Part shown: piece after piece, positions 27,584-35,804 of the stretch
How the letters are laid out: the number at the start of each line of letters is the position of its first letter
How positions within the stretch are numbered: the first letter of the stretch is position 1
DNA from: Nodularia sp034931045
GTDB taxonomy: Bacteria; Cyanobacteriota; Cyanobacteriia; Cyanobacteriales; Nostocaceae
Length of the DNA: 64,000 nucleotides
Assembly: GCF_034931045.1 (NCBI RefSeq)
Contig: NZ_JAYGHH010000002.1
Span: 124,001 to 188,000 of the forward strand
Direction of reading: 5' to 3'
Notes under the pieces: model-generated
What the model was told of the DNA's origin: nothing
Seen by the model: only the letters and a program-made list of their open reading frames with translations
Database searches by the model: none
Made by a program: the position numbers and the translations under genes

Positions 27584-28130
27584 TAGTTAAGCGCAAGGAA
27601 AGGCGGCGCAACTGACCACGTAAACTAGCATCAATTACTTGGGAGCCGACTTTAATAATCACACCACCAATTAACTCGCTATCTATTTTAGATTGCACCT
27701 CTACCTGACGAGCATTAGTGATAGTCAGAACTTTTTCCACTACCGCTTGCTGTTGAGCATCTGAGAGAGGAACTGCTGAAGTTACTTCTGCTAGTACGGT
27801 TTGATTCAGCTGGCGCAATAAAGCCAAATATTGCTGTAAAACTGGTTCTAGAAAAACTATCCGCCGTTTATCTACCAGTAACAACAAAAAATTGCGTAAG
27901 TAGGCGTTGCCACTTTCACCCAGGATTTGTCGGATTAGAGCCTTTTTGTTCTCACCCGTAATAAAGGGGTTGCCAATAAAGTTCTGTAGATCCTGATTTG
28001 CTGAGAGTAGACCTAACAAACTCCGGGCATCTTCGCCAAACTCTTCTGTCAAGTTTTTTGATTGCGCGAGTGACAACAGAGCTTGTGAATAAGGGGCGGC
28101 TATTTCAGCTGTTGCTATGTTACTTGTCAT
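27573..28130 (-). CDS. atpH: ATP synthase subunit delta
   Basis: 185 residues (atpD in cyanobacterial naming). The OSCP/delta family pattern is clear: IAAPYSQALLSLAQ at the N-terminus and VTSAVPLSDAQQQAVVEKVL followed by IGGVIIKVGSQVIDASLRGQ near the C-terminus. It joins F1 to the peripheral stalk. Its start overlaps the stop of the b-subunit gene by four bases, indicating translational coupling. The final Ser-Asn-Ser and the stop come from a heptamer repeat. Confidence 0.95.
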   Translation of the reverse strand: MTSNIATAEIAAPYSQALLSLAQSKNLTEEFGEDARSLLGLLSANQDLQNFIGNPFITGENKKALIRQILGESGNAYLRNFLLLLVDKRRIVFLEPVLQQYLALLRQLNQTVLAEVTSAVPLSDAQQQAVVEKVLTITNARQVEVQSKIDSELIGGVIIKVGSQVIDASLRGQLRRLSLRLTSNS

Positions 28131-28690
28131 CCCTCGCCTCCCAATTGTGCGATGCTACGTTCAATTAAAATTTGTTGAGTATCGTCGGCTATGCCGCTTT
28201 TTAGTTCCGTTTCGACCTTTTGCAATGCCTGAGCAACTACCCGTTGCTGCAACTGCGCGATCGCTTTATTTAGGTCTGCATTTAAGTCAGCCGCACCTGC
28301 TGCTTGCAAGCGTTCAATATCTATAGCAGCCTGCGCCAAGATAGCTTCACTTGCAGCTTGGGCGTTTTCTTGCGCTGCTTGTTTGATTCTTTCGGCTTCT
28401 GCTTGAGCTTGCTCTAACTTCTGCTGTGCTTCTTTGAGTTGCTGTGCGGCTTGAGCTGCTCTTTGCTCTGCATTCTTAATTGCTGTTTCAATTGTATCCC
28501 GGCGAGTTGACAGGGTTTTACCCAGAACTTTCCGCCCGAAAACAAACAGCACAGTAATAATAATGGCCAGGTTAATCAGGTTGGTGTCAAATATATCTGT
28601 ATTTAGACTAAATCCACCATGTCCCGCTTCTTCTGCCAAGTCACTTCCGACGGCGCTGGCTTCCGCCATCAACAGTAAAAAAGTCCCCAT
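28127..28690 (-). CDS. atpF: ATP synthase subunit b
   Basis: 187 residues from the ATG at 28690 (MGTFLLLMAEASAVG). The frame extends to a GTG at 28735, but the shorter start matches the known cyanobacterial N-terminus. One membrane helix (INLAIIITVLFVFGRKVLG) is followed by a long, alanine- and glutamine-rich coiled coil. It forms the peripheral stalk as a heterodimer with b'. It overlaps the delta gene by four bases. Confidence 0.95.
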   Translation of the reverse strand: MGTFLLLMAEASAVGSDLAEEAGHGGFSLNTDIFDTNLINLAIIITVLFVFGRKVLGKTLSTRRDTIETAIKNAEQRAAQAAQQLKEAQQKLEQAQAEAERIKQAAQENAQAASEAILAQAAIDIERLQAAGAADLNADLNKAIAQLQQRVVAQALQKVETELKSGIADDTQQILIERSIAQLGGEG

Positions 28691-28805
28691 GATTTTTCGT
28701 CCACAAATGCGCTGCCAAGGCTTAACATGACCCACGCCGCCAACAAATGTTACTTGGCGAGTGCGTCTTTACAATGTCACTTAATGATTCCAAGCTAAAT
28801 TTTCA

Positions 28806-29297
28806 TTAGCGCCGACTTACTACATCTGCTCCTAAAAGCTTCTCTAGTATTTGGCAACTGAGTGAATCGACTTGTTGCTCTAATGAAGCAAAAGCTGCTT
28901 GTTTTTGCTGCTCAATTTCACTAGCAGCCTTTTCTTTTTCTGCCTGGGCTTGTTTCTGTACTGCTGCTATTTTCTCAGCCGCGATTTTTTGAGCTTCGGC
29001 TTGAGCATCAGCAATGATTGTTTGAGCTTGTCTTCTAGCACCTGCTAGAGATTCCTCATATTCCTCTGCCAATTTTTCGGTTTTTGACAAGCGTTCCTGG
29101 GCTTCTAGTTGATTGCTACGAATATAATCATTCCGGCCATCAATCGCATTACCCAGTGGCTTGTATAGTGTTGCGTTCAACACTAGAGCTAAAACTAGAA
29201 ACTGAATTGCCATTAAGGGCAGGGTAGCATCTAGATCAAATAGCCCCCCTTCCTTGGCAACCTCTTCTACTGCTAATAAGGTAATCCAGTGTGTCAT
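28806..29297 (-). CDS. atpF2: ATP synthase subunit b'
   Basis: 163 residues (atpG in cyanobacterial naming). One membrane helix, LPLMAIQFLVLALVLNATLY, is followed by KPLGNAIDGRNDYIRSN and a long coiled coil. The diverged second b subunit is a feature of photosynthetic organisms and makes the stalk heterodimeric. It is placed between the c and b genes as usual. Confidence 0.95.
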   Translation of the reverse strand: MTHWITLLAVEEVAKEGGLFDLDATLPLMAIQFLVLALVLNATLYKPLGNAIDGRNDYIRSNQLEAQERLSKTEKLAEEYEESLAGARRQAQTIIADAQAEAQKIAAEKIAAVQKQAQAEKEKAASEIEQQKQAAFASLEQQVDSLSCQILEKLLGADVVSRR

Positions 29298-29329
29298 GGT
29301 TGCTAATTTCTATCTAAATATATTAGTCC

Positions 29330-29437
29330 TGAGTCCTGAGTCTGTGAGTTATGAGTTATGAGTTATAAGTTAAATTCCTAACCCTAACTCTTAACTCCTA
29401 ACTTTCTGATTACTCAGCACTCAGCACTCAGCACTGA
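29330..29437. repeat. Two heptamer tracts between the b' and c genes
   Basis: GAGTTAT units (29345-29366) and ACTCAGC units (29411-29437) fill most of the spacer between atpF2 and atpE. They are non-coding and lie within the operon transcript. Confidence 0.7.
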
Positions 29438-29439
29438 AC

Positions 29440-29685
29440 TTATGCGAAGGGGTTAGCAAACAGTAGCACTAGGGCAACTACTAGACCGTAGATGGTTAGC
29501 GCTTCCATGAATGCCAAACTTAATAGCAATGTACCGCGAATCTTGCCTTCAGCTTCTGGCTGACGTGCAATACCTTCTACAGCTTGTCCAGCAGCGTTAC
29601 CTTGACCAATACCAGGGCCGATTGCAGCCAAACCAACAGCTAGAGCAGCAGCTAAAACGGAAGCAGCAGAAACTAATGGGTCCAT
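29440..29685 (-). CDS. atpE: ATP synthase subunit c
   Basis: 81 residues (atpH in cyanobacterial naming), two membrane helices joined by the polar loop [11 protein letters not shown]. The proton-carrying carboxylate is Glu61 in [11 protein letters not shown], and the glycine-rich [11 protein letters not shown] is present. It forms the rotating c-ring in the thylakoid membrane. Confidence 0.98.
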
Positions 29686-29817
29686 GATATTCTTTCCTTA
29701 ATTTACTCAGTTGAATGGGTCTAGAAGTTGTTTGGTGTCAGTTGCCATTTGCCCTTGATCATTGTTAAACAATCAATGACTAACGACTAAATGAATATTG
29801 AGGGTATTTAATGCCCC

Positions 29818-30564
29818 TCATTCATGATGCTCTTCGCCATGATCTTCCATCGCTTCACCGATGTAAGCGGCGGCTAAAGTCGCAAAAATTAGTGCTTGGA
29901 TGGCGCTGGTAAATAGTCCCAAAGCCATAACTGGCAGAGGTACGAACAATGGTACTAGCAATACAAGTACACCTACTACAAGTTCATCAGCCAAAATGTT
30001 GCCGAATAAACGGAAGCTTAGGGACAGAGGCTTGGTGAAGTCTTCAATAATCTTGAAGGGCAACATAAACGACACTGGTTGGACGTAGTTGCCAAAATAC
30101 CCTAAACCCTTTTTGCTGAACCCAGCGTAAAAGTACGCCAGCGATGTCAACAACGCTAAGGCAACTGTTGTATTAATGTCGCTTGTAGGTGCTGTCAGTT
30201 CACCTTCTGGTAAATGAATCAGCTTGAAAGGAACCAGCGCCCCTGACCAATTTGACACAAAAATGAACAAAAACAAAGTGCCAACGAAAGGCACCCAAGG
30301 GCGATATTCTTTTTCGCCAATTTGGTTTTTAGCCAAATCCCGAATGAATTCCAGGGCGTATTCCATGAGGTTCTGTAAACCACTGGGAATTCTTTTAATG
30401 TTACTGCTTGCCGCTAAGGAAGCTAGCACTAGCACACCAATAACAAACCAGGATGTGAGAAACACCTGACCATGAAGCTTCAAGTTGCCTATTTGCCAGT
30501 ACAGATGTTTTCCCACTTCCAATTCGGCAAGTGGAAGAGAGTAGAAGTTCAGAAAATTCAGCAT
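29818..30564 (-). CDS. atpB: ATP synthase subunit a
   Basis: 248 residues (atpI in cyanobacterial naming). Several membrane helices and the conserved proton-channel segment PLSLSFRLFGNILADELVVG with its essential arginine, plus SAIQALIFATLAAAYIGEA near the C-terminus. It forms the two proton half-channels against the c-ring. A GGAAAG motif lies just before the ATG at 30564. Confidence 0.97.
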   Translation of the reverse strand: MLNFLNFYSLPLAELEVGKHLYWQIGNLKLHGQVFLTSWFVIGVLVLASLAASSNIKRIPSGLQNLMEYALEFIRDLAKNQIGEKEYRPWVPFVGTLFLFIFVSNWSGALVPFKLIHLPEGELTAPTSDINTTVALALLTSLAYFYAGFSKKGLGYFGNYVQPVSFMLPFKIIEDFTKPLSLSFRLFGNILADELVVGVLVLLVPLFVPLPVMALGLFTSAIQALIFATLAAAYIGEAMEDHGEEHHE

Positions 30565-30681
30565 TTTCTTTCCATATCAATCATTTCTCCAATATTACCT
30601 GGAGAAGAGGAGCTTTCTTTGCAGTGTGGATATTCCTCACGCAAGGCTTATGCCAGCTTTTTCAGGTTGTCTGAGCTTTGG

Positions 30682-31164
30682 CTAGTCAGAGACAAAAGCC
30701 ATCCTAATTACGTAGAAGATGAGTGTGGCTTTGTATGTGAGAAATCCCAAGAATATGGGTAATATTTGTAGTTGATTCCACCGCGATGCTAGTAAAATCA
30801 GCGCTACTAATAAGGCTAACCTAGTTTTACTCAGTGCCTGTTTTTCTCTACCTAAACGCTCAACGTCTTTTGCCAACAGCCTCAAATAAAGCACACCTGC
30901 ACACGCCCCTAATAGATAATTTAGGGCAATGTTCAGAGAGTAAGCGATCCACACAGAGATAAAAACAGTCACTGTCAAGGCAAGTGTAATTATCAACAAC
31001 TCCTGGTAGAGTTGATAGAACTCCTGCATGGAACCATTAACCGGTTCTGTGTCTTCAGAACCAGATTGAGTATCTTGTTGTGTTGTCGGAGTGGGGTCAA
31101 TTGAATCTTCTGACAAGCTCACGAGACTTGAAACCAGTACAGCTAACTTATAATGACTGCACAT
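30682..31164 (-). CDS. atp1: ATP synthase accessory protein AtpI (Atp1-like)
   Basis: 160 residues, with four hydrophobic segments beginning about residue 55 and a charged connection RLLAKDVERLGREKQALSKTRLAL. Position at the head of the operon, size and topology fit the AtpI/Atp1 protein, thought to assist c-ring assembly. The N-terminal 45 residues (rich in Ser, Thr, Asp, Gln) look unstructured, and the true start could be internal (ATG at the SMQEFYQLYQE segment). A palindrome ATTCAGTCAGCTGAAT lies just upstream. Confidence 0.85.
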   Translation of the reverse strand: MCSHYKLAVLVSSLVSLSEDSIDPTPTTQQDTQSGSEDTEPVNGSMQEFYQLYQELLIITLALTVTVFISVWIAYSLNIALNYLLGACAGVLYLRLLAKDVERLGREKQALSKTRLALLVALILLASRWNQLQILPIFLGFLTYKATLIFYVIRMAFVSD

Positions 31165-31422
31165 TCAGTCAGCTGAATCATATCACGATCAGGTAACAAT
31201 ACTTTAGAAAAAAACAATTAACTTCTTGCCAGGTTCAGACTCAGGGTAGAAGCCTGCCCTGTCCAGGAAAATCGGAGGAGAGGGAGTGAACGAAGAAGTG
31301 GGTAAAAAGCCCAAATTCTAGCTAATCAAATTCCAACTTTCTTCAAATTTCGCCTTCAGAAGTGCTGAGTCCTGAATGGGGATTAGCGCCCCGTAATTAG
31401 AAATTTAATGCTGGTAGTTTAA

Positions 31423-32604
31423 TTAACTCAGTGATAACAAAATTATCTGTTGTTTAAGGAGTGACCTAACTTGATTTAAATCGATTTGCACCGTGGCCAA
31501 AATTTCTGCTAACGTTAAATTTCCATCACAGTTTTGTAAAAATTGCAACTCTAATTCTGATAAGTTAACAATCTGATAATTGTAATTAAATACACATTGA
31601 CTAGGAAAACCATCAATACAAGGGTTAAGTTCAGGAATGGCTTGCAATAGGTCTTTATCCTCTGACCAGTCGGATTTAATCAGGGGAAGACGACCGAGGA
31701 AAAATTCATAATGGGTAACTTCGGGGTCTAGTAATTCTATCAGGCGGTAGCGCTGGCGATCGCTCAATTCTTCTGCTCTCTCAACTAACTCCGGTGCTTT
31801 CGCTAAAAGTCTTGATAACTGCCAAAAATCAGGATTAGAGAAATTAAGAAATTCCAAGCCAGAAGCATCAATTAATTCAAACAGCGTTTCAATGTTGTAA
31901 TCAATTTCCTGGGGATGAACGTACATATCCGCAAAACATTCATCCTTGTGGTTTTCTAAAGACCAAAGTTCTTGATCTCGCTTGACAATGCGGTTCTTTT
32001 CTGGTAGGGAAGAGAATAGTTTTCTTCCGACTTGTACCCCATCACGATAATCGCCTTTTTTGTCACCTTGGAGAAGTGCGATCGCCTTTTGCATGAGTTG
32101 AATTTCCCAGCGTCCCAATTCACCATAGACAAAAATGTGCATTAGTCCACCAGGGGCTAACTTTTTCGCCAAAGCTTGAATACCACGGATAGGGTCAGGT
32201 AAGTGATGCAACACACCCACGCAGTTAATCAAATCAAACTCCCCTGGTAGCTGTTCCACATCATACAAACTCAGGTGATGAAACTCCACCCTATCAGCAC
32301 CCGAACGTTGACAGCGTTCCTTGGCTACCTCTAAAGTTCCTGCACTTAAATCAATTCCTACCACCTGGGCTTGGGGGTTGAGATGTACCAAATATTCAGT
32401 ACTCACACCAGAACCACAACCAGCATCTAAAATACGGATATCTTGCTTTAGTGGTTTGCGGCCAGCGCAAAAGTTGTAAGCAGCTAACCAATTCCAGCGC
32501 CAATTGTAACCAGGTGGGGCTTCATCTAGTAGAGGTTCTGGCGGGAATGGATAGGTATCGTAAAGTTTCGCAACAGCAGCACTAACAGTTTGGGAGTCTG
32601 ACAT
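31423..32604 (-). CDS. SAM-dependent methyltransferase
   Basis: 393 residues. A class I methyltransferase fold begins around residue 55 with motif I ILDAGCGSGVSTEYL, the acidic residue in VVGIDLSAGTLEVA, and LINCVGVLHHLPDP at motif IV. The C-terminal 150 residues are of unknown type and may bind the substrate. The substrate is unknown. A methyltransferase gene next to the atp operon is also found in related cyanobacteria as I recall. The direction matches the operon, but 258 bases separate them. Confidence 0.82.
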   Translation of the reverse strand: MSDSQTVSAAVAKLYDTYPFPPEPLLDEAPPGYNWRWNWLAAYNFCAGRKPLKQDIRILDAGCGSGVSTEYLVHLNPQAQVVGIDLSAGTLEVAKERCQRSGADRVEFHHLSLYDVEQLPGEFDLINCVGVLHHLPDPIRGIQALAKKLAPGGLMHIFVYGELGRWEIQLMQKAIALLQGDKKGDYRDGVQVGRKLFSSLPEKNRIVKRDQELWSLENHKDECFADMYVHPQEIDYNIETLFELIDASGLEFLNFSNPDFWQLSRLLAKAPELVERAEELSDRQRYRLIELLDPEVTHYEFFLGRLPLIKSDWSEDKDLLQAIPELNPCIDGFPSQCVFNYNYQIVNLSELELQFLQNCDGNLTLAEILATVQIDLNQVRSLLKQQIILLSLS

Positions 32605-33338
32605 GATCAGGAAGAACGCAGTATTTCTGAGTTTAGCGGATAGAGAGAATTAATAGACATTCGCTGCAAAAGAATCTAGAGACGTTCTTGGTGGGGGAGC
32701 GTGAACAATTACATTTGATGTTATGAAAAATTGTAAAGTCTCATACTTTTAAAAATGTGACAATCAGTTATAAATAATATGCCGAAAACCCTTGATAGTC
32801 AGCAACGTATTTGCACATCCTCTACTTTAGAGACAAGGATGTAGCTTACTTCTTACAGAGTAAACTAGATACAACTTTTCGGGTGCTTTGATGTTAAAAT
32901 GGCTTCAACACCGAAGGGTAATCAACCTGTATAAAAACCGGATGTTGCCTAATGGCTCCAAGCTGAACCTTCTCCCAAAGGGAGACGCTAACGCGAAGAC
33001 AATTGAAAATATGGGGTTCTATTCCATAGTTCTAGCTCCTTTCCAGGAATAGGTAAAATTTTCATGGGGACTAGACAACCAGCATTGTACGGGCGGATTG
33101 CACGCCCCTAGTAAACAAATGTTGGAGTCATCCAACTACGGTAGGACATACGCTCATATATCGGTATGCCTCAGTTCAGCCCCTTAGTATCTTTAGGTGA
33201 AGAACAAGCCAGCATCAGATAGCTGTCCTACAACATTCGCCATTGGTGAGTCAGAACAGACTATGCAATATTTGCAGTTTGTTAATTTTGTTTCTCCAGC
33301 TGAACTAATCGCTTTTTGTTGAAAATTACTTGACCCAC
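32605..33338. other. Long leader/intergenic region before the RNA-binding protein gene
   Basis: About 730 bases without a coding frame. It contains a small dispersed repeat CTCCCAAAGGGAGACGCTAA (32972-32991). The rest may be a long 5' untranslated region of the RRM gene; genes of this family in cyanobacteria often have regulated long leaders. No specific RNA family was recognised. Confidence 0.45.
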
Positions 33339-33638
33339 ATGACTATTTACGTTGGAAACCTCTCTTACCGCGCTACTGAAGAAGACTTACGGTCTGTGTT
33401 TGCAGACTACGGCGAAGTCAAAAGAGTAGTTTTACCCACTGACCGCGAAACAGGACGGATGCGTGGCTTTGCATTTGTGGAAATGAACGAAGATGCCCAA
33501 GAAGACGCTGCTATCACCGAGTTAGATGGTGCAGAATGGATGGGTCGTCAACTGAGAGTCAATAAAGCCAAACCAAGGGAGGATAACCGACGGGAAGATA
33601 GTCGGGGAGGGAGTTGGAATAAAAAACAAGATTTTTAA
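33339..33638 (+). CDS. RRM-type RNA-binding protein (Rbp family)
   Basis: 99 residues from the ATG at 33339; the frame reaches a TTG at 33330 that only adds three residues. One RNA-recognition motif with RNP2 IYVGNL (residues 3-8) and RNP1 RGFAFVEM (about 43-50), followed by a short basic, Arg-rich tail. This matches the cyanobacterial Rbp family of single-RRM proteins, several of which are cold-induced. The rpsU gene often found after rbp genes is not present here; a terminator follows instead. Confidence 0.93.
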   Translation: MTIYVGNLSYRATEEDLRSVFADYGEVKRVVLPTDRETGRMRGFAFVEMNEDAQEDAAITELDGAEWMGRQLRVNKAKPREDNRREDSRGGSWNKKQDF

Positions 33639-33728
33639 TAAAGCAAATTCTTTGAAAATAGCAGATTACTTTCTAGTGACGCAAAATTAATTTGCCTAAA
33701 TTTGCTAGAAATAATAAATATATACTAT

Positions 33729-33782
33729 ATACCCGGCTAGTTGTTAAGATTCAGTAAATTTTTAGACCAGTCGGGTATTTTT
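33729..33782 (+). terminator. Terminator after the RRM gene
   Basis: ATACCCGGCTAGT (33729-33741) pairs with GACCAGTCGGGTAT (33765-33778) in a stem of about 12 pairs, one of them G-T and with one mismatch. A T run follows immediately (33778-33782). Confidence 0.75.
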
Positions 33783-33826
33783 ATCAGTGTGGAATATCTG
33801 GATTTTGCACAAGAGGTTAAGTCCTG

Positions 33827-34264
33827 ATGGAAGAACTTATAGAATGACGCGAATTATTAAAAAGAGGCAACATATCCAGTGCGCTATTAATGCTTGATGA
33901 AATGGAAGAGATGAGCAAAAAGGATATTCTCAACAAAATTCGTAGTTACGGCATCATCCTTCTGTTGCACTTAATCAAGCAAGAAATAGAAAAACGCACA
34001 ACCCGATCTGGGGATGTATCGATCCGTAATGCGATTTTAGAAATTCAAGACTTGAATGCTCGTCTCAAATCTCAAGGCACATACCTTGATGATTATGAAC
34101 TCCGTGAATCCATAGAAAGTGCATATCGTCAAGCAATTAACCAAGCATCTCTAGAGATTAATGAAGGACAATATGAATCATCTGAGCTTCAGCAGATGGT
34201 AAACAAACAAGACATTTGCCACCGAGCAATGGCTGCACTCTCAGTATTTCCCGATGACGAATAA
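33827..34264 (+). pseudogene. DUF29 family protein, interrupted by an early in-frame stop
   Basis: Reading from the ATG at 33827 gives MEELIE, then TGA at 33845-33847, then RELLKRGNISSALLMLDEMEEMSKKD and so on in the same frame to 34264. DUF29 proteins typically begin MEELLELRELL, so the stop falls within the conserved first helix and the original start was probably 33827. Translation could restart at the ATG at 33890, giving 124 residues that still contain the conserved IRSYGIILLLHLIKQEIEKR and DVSIRNAILEIQDLN. One further change, RSGD where RSWD is usual, suggests relaxed constraint. The function of DUF29 is unknown. Either a pseudogene or an N-terminally shortened gene. Confidence 0.75.
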
Positions 34265-34441
34265 GGCTAAAAATAGTTGCGGATTTGGGGTTCGGTGGCA
34301 AAGTCGCCCCCAAATCTCAATTCTTTAGTTTATCTAAAATCATATTTAAGATATCAGAATACCTTTCTAAGATAGAGGCAGCAATTAAAAATTGCCATTG
34401 ATAAACTTGACCCACAAGCAAAAAGCTAGGGAATAACAAAA

Positions 34442-35491
34442 ATGACTCAAGCGCCAGAATCTCTAGATTTGTCTATGAATGATGCCACAGCTAAAAGCTT
34501 AGATCGTGATTGTACAACGTTATCGCGTCACGTACTCCAGCAGATGCAAAGTTTTGGCGCAGATGCTCAGGATTTAAGTGCGCTGATGAATCGCATCGGT
34601 TTGGCAGGTAAGCTGGTGGCTCGTCGTCTCAGCCGCGCTGGTTTAATGGAAGGTGTCCTGGGATTTTCTGGCGATGTGAATGTCCAAGGCGAATCTGTCA
34701 AAAAGATGGATGTCTATGCCAATGATGTATTTATTTCGGTGTTTAAGCAAAGTGGTTTAGTCTGTCGCCTAGCTTCCGAGGAAATGGAAGAACCCTACTA
34801 CATTCCAGAAAACTGCCCTATCGGTCGTTATACTCTGCTCTATGACCCCATTGATGGCTCATCGAACACAGATACTAATTTGAGCTTAGGTTCGATTTTC
34901 TCTATTCGTCAACAACAAGGTGATGATCAGGATCAAAAAGCCACTGACCTTTTGACCAACGGACGCAAGCAAATTGCCGCCGGATATATATTGTATGGGC
35001 CTAGCACAATGCTGGTCTATAGTATGGGTAATGGCGTTCATTCTTTTACCCTTGACCCCAGTTTAGGGGAATTTATTCTTTCGGAAGAAAATATTACCAT
35101 TCCTAACCACGGCTCTGTTTACAGTGTGAACGAAGGGAATTTTTGGCAGTGGGAAGAATCTATGCGGGAATATATCCGTTATGTCCATCGGACTGAAGGT
35201 TATACAGCTCGTTACAGTGGCGCGATGGTGAGTGATATTCACCGAATTTTAATTCAAGGTGGCGTATTTCTCTATCCCGGCACAATTCAAAACCCAGAGG
35301 GTAAGTTGCGCTTGCTTTATGAATCTGCTCCTTTGGCTATGTTGATTGAACAAGCTGGTGGTCGTGCAACTACGGGTTTAGTAGATATTTTGGATGTAGT
35401 ACCGAAGAAACTGCATCAACGCACACCTTTAATTATTGGTAGCAAAGAAGATGTAGCTAAGGTGGAGTCTTTTATTCAAAACGGACACTAA
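34442..35491 (+). CDS. fbp: Fructose-1,6-bisphosphatase class I
   Basis: 349 residues, full length for the class I enzyme. The metal and substrate site LLYDPIDGSSNTDTN and the EEMEEP acidic cluster are present. It hydrolyses fructose-1,6-bisphosphate to fructose-6-phosphate. It leads the fbp-tal-zwf-opcA cluster, an arrangement known from Nostoc, where it feeds the oxidative pentose phosphate pathway used for dark metabolism and for nitrogen fixation in heterocysts. Class II (FBP/SBPase) is a different gene in cyanobacteria. Confidence 0.95.
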   Translation: MTQAPESLDLSMNDATAKSLDRDCTTLSRHVLQQMQSFGADAQDLSALMNRIGLAGKLVARRLSRAGLMEGVLGFSGDVNVQGESVKKMDVYANDVFISVFKQSGLVCRLASEEMEEPYYIPENCPIGRYTLLYDPIDGSSNTDTNLSLGSIFSIRQQQGDDQDQKATDLLTNGRKQIAAGYILYGPSTMLVYSMGNGVHSFTLDPSLGEFILSEENITIPNHGSVYSVNEGNFWQWEESMREYIRYVHRTEGYTARYSGAMVSDIHRILIQGGVFLYPGTIQNPEGKLRLLYESAPLAMLIEQAGGRATTGLVDILDVVPKKLHQRTPLIIGSKEDVAKVESFIQNGH

Positions 35492-35804
35492 CCGCCGTAA
35501 TTCGTAATTCGTAATTCCGATACTACAAGCGTTTCGTTGACTGGTAAGGGGTTGTTTATTGACATGGTGCTGTATGAAATAGGATAAACCTCTACCAGTG
35601 ATGAGAAGTTATTTTGGCTGTGTGATTGGATAATATCTGGGATTGGGGATGCACAATAGCCCTGGTGATGAATTAAAAATTACCTCAGCTGGTCGATGTC
35701 ATAAGTGATTGGTAACGCCACAATTCAACAGTAAGCATCAACACAAAGATGTGTTTTGCGTTTTTTCACTTAGAAACATCATTAACAGGAGTCAAACTAG
35801 AGCT
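35492..35804. other. fbp-tal spacer
   Basis: 313 bases with a short heptamer tract (GTAATTCGTAATTCGTAATT from 35498) just after the fbp stop. AACAGGAGTC near 35785 is a plausible ribosome binding region for tal. No gene seen. Confidence 0.5.

Noticed and set aside
35709..35804. Upstream extension of tal
   Set aside because: The extra 32 residues are unlike transaldolase, and AACAGGAGTC sits in good position before the ATG at 35805.
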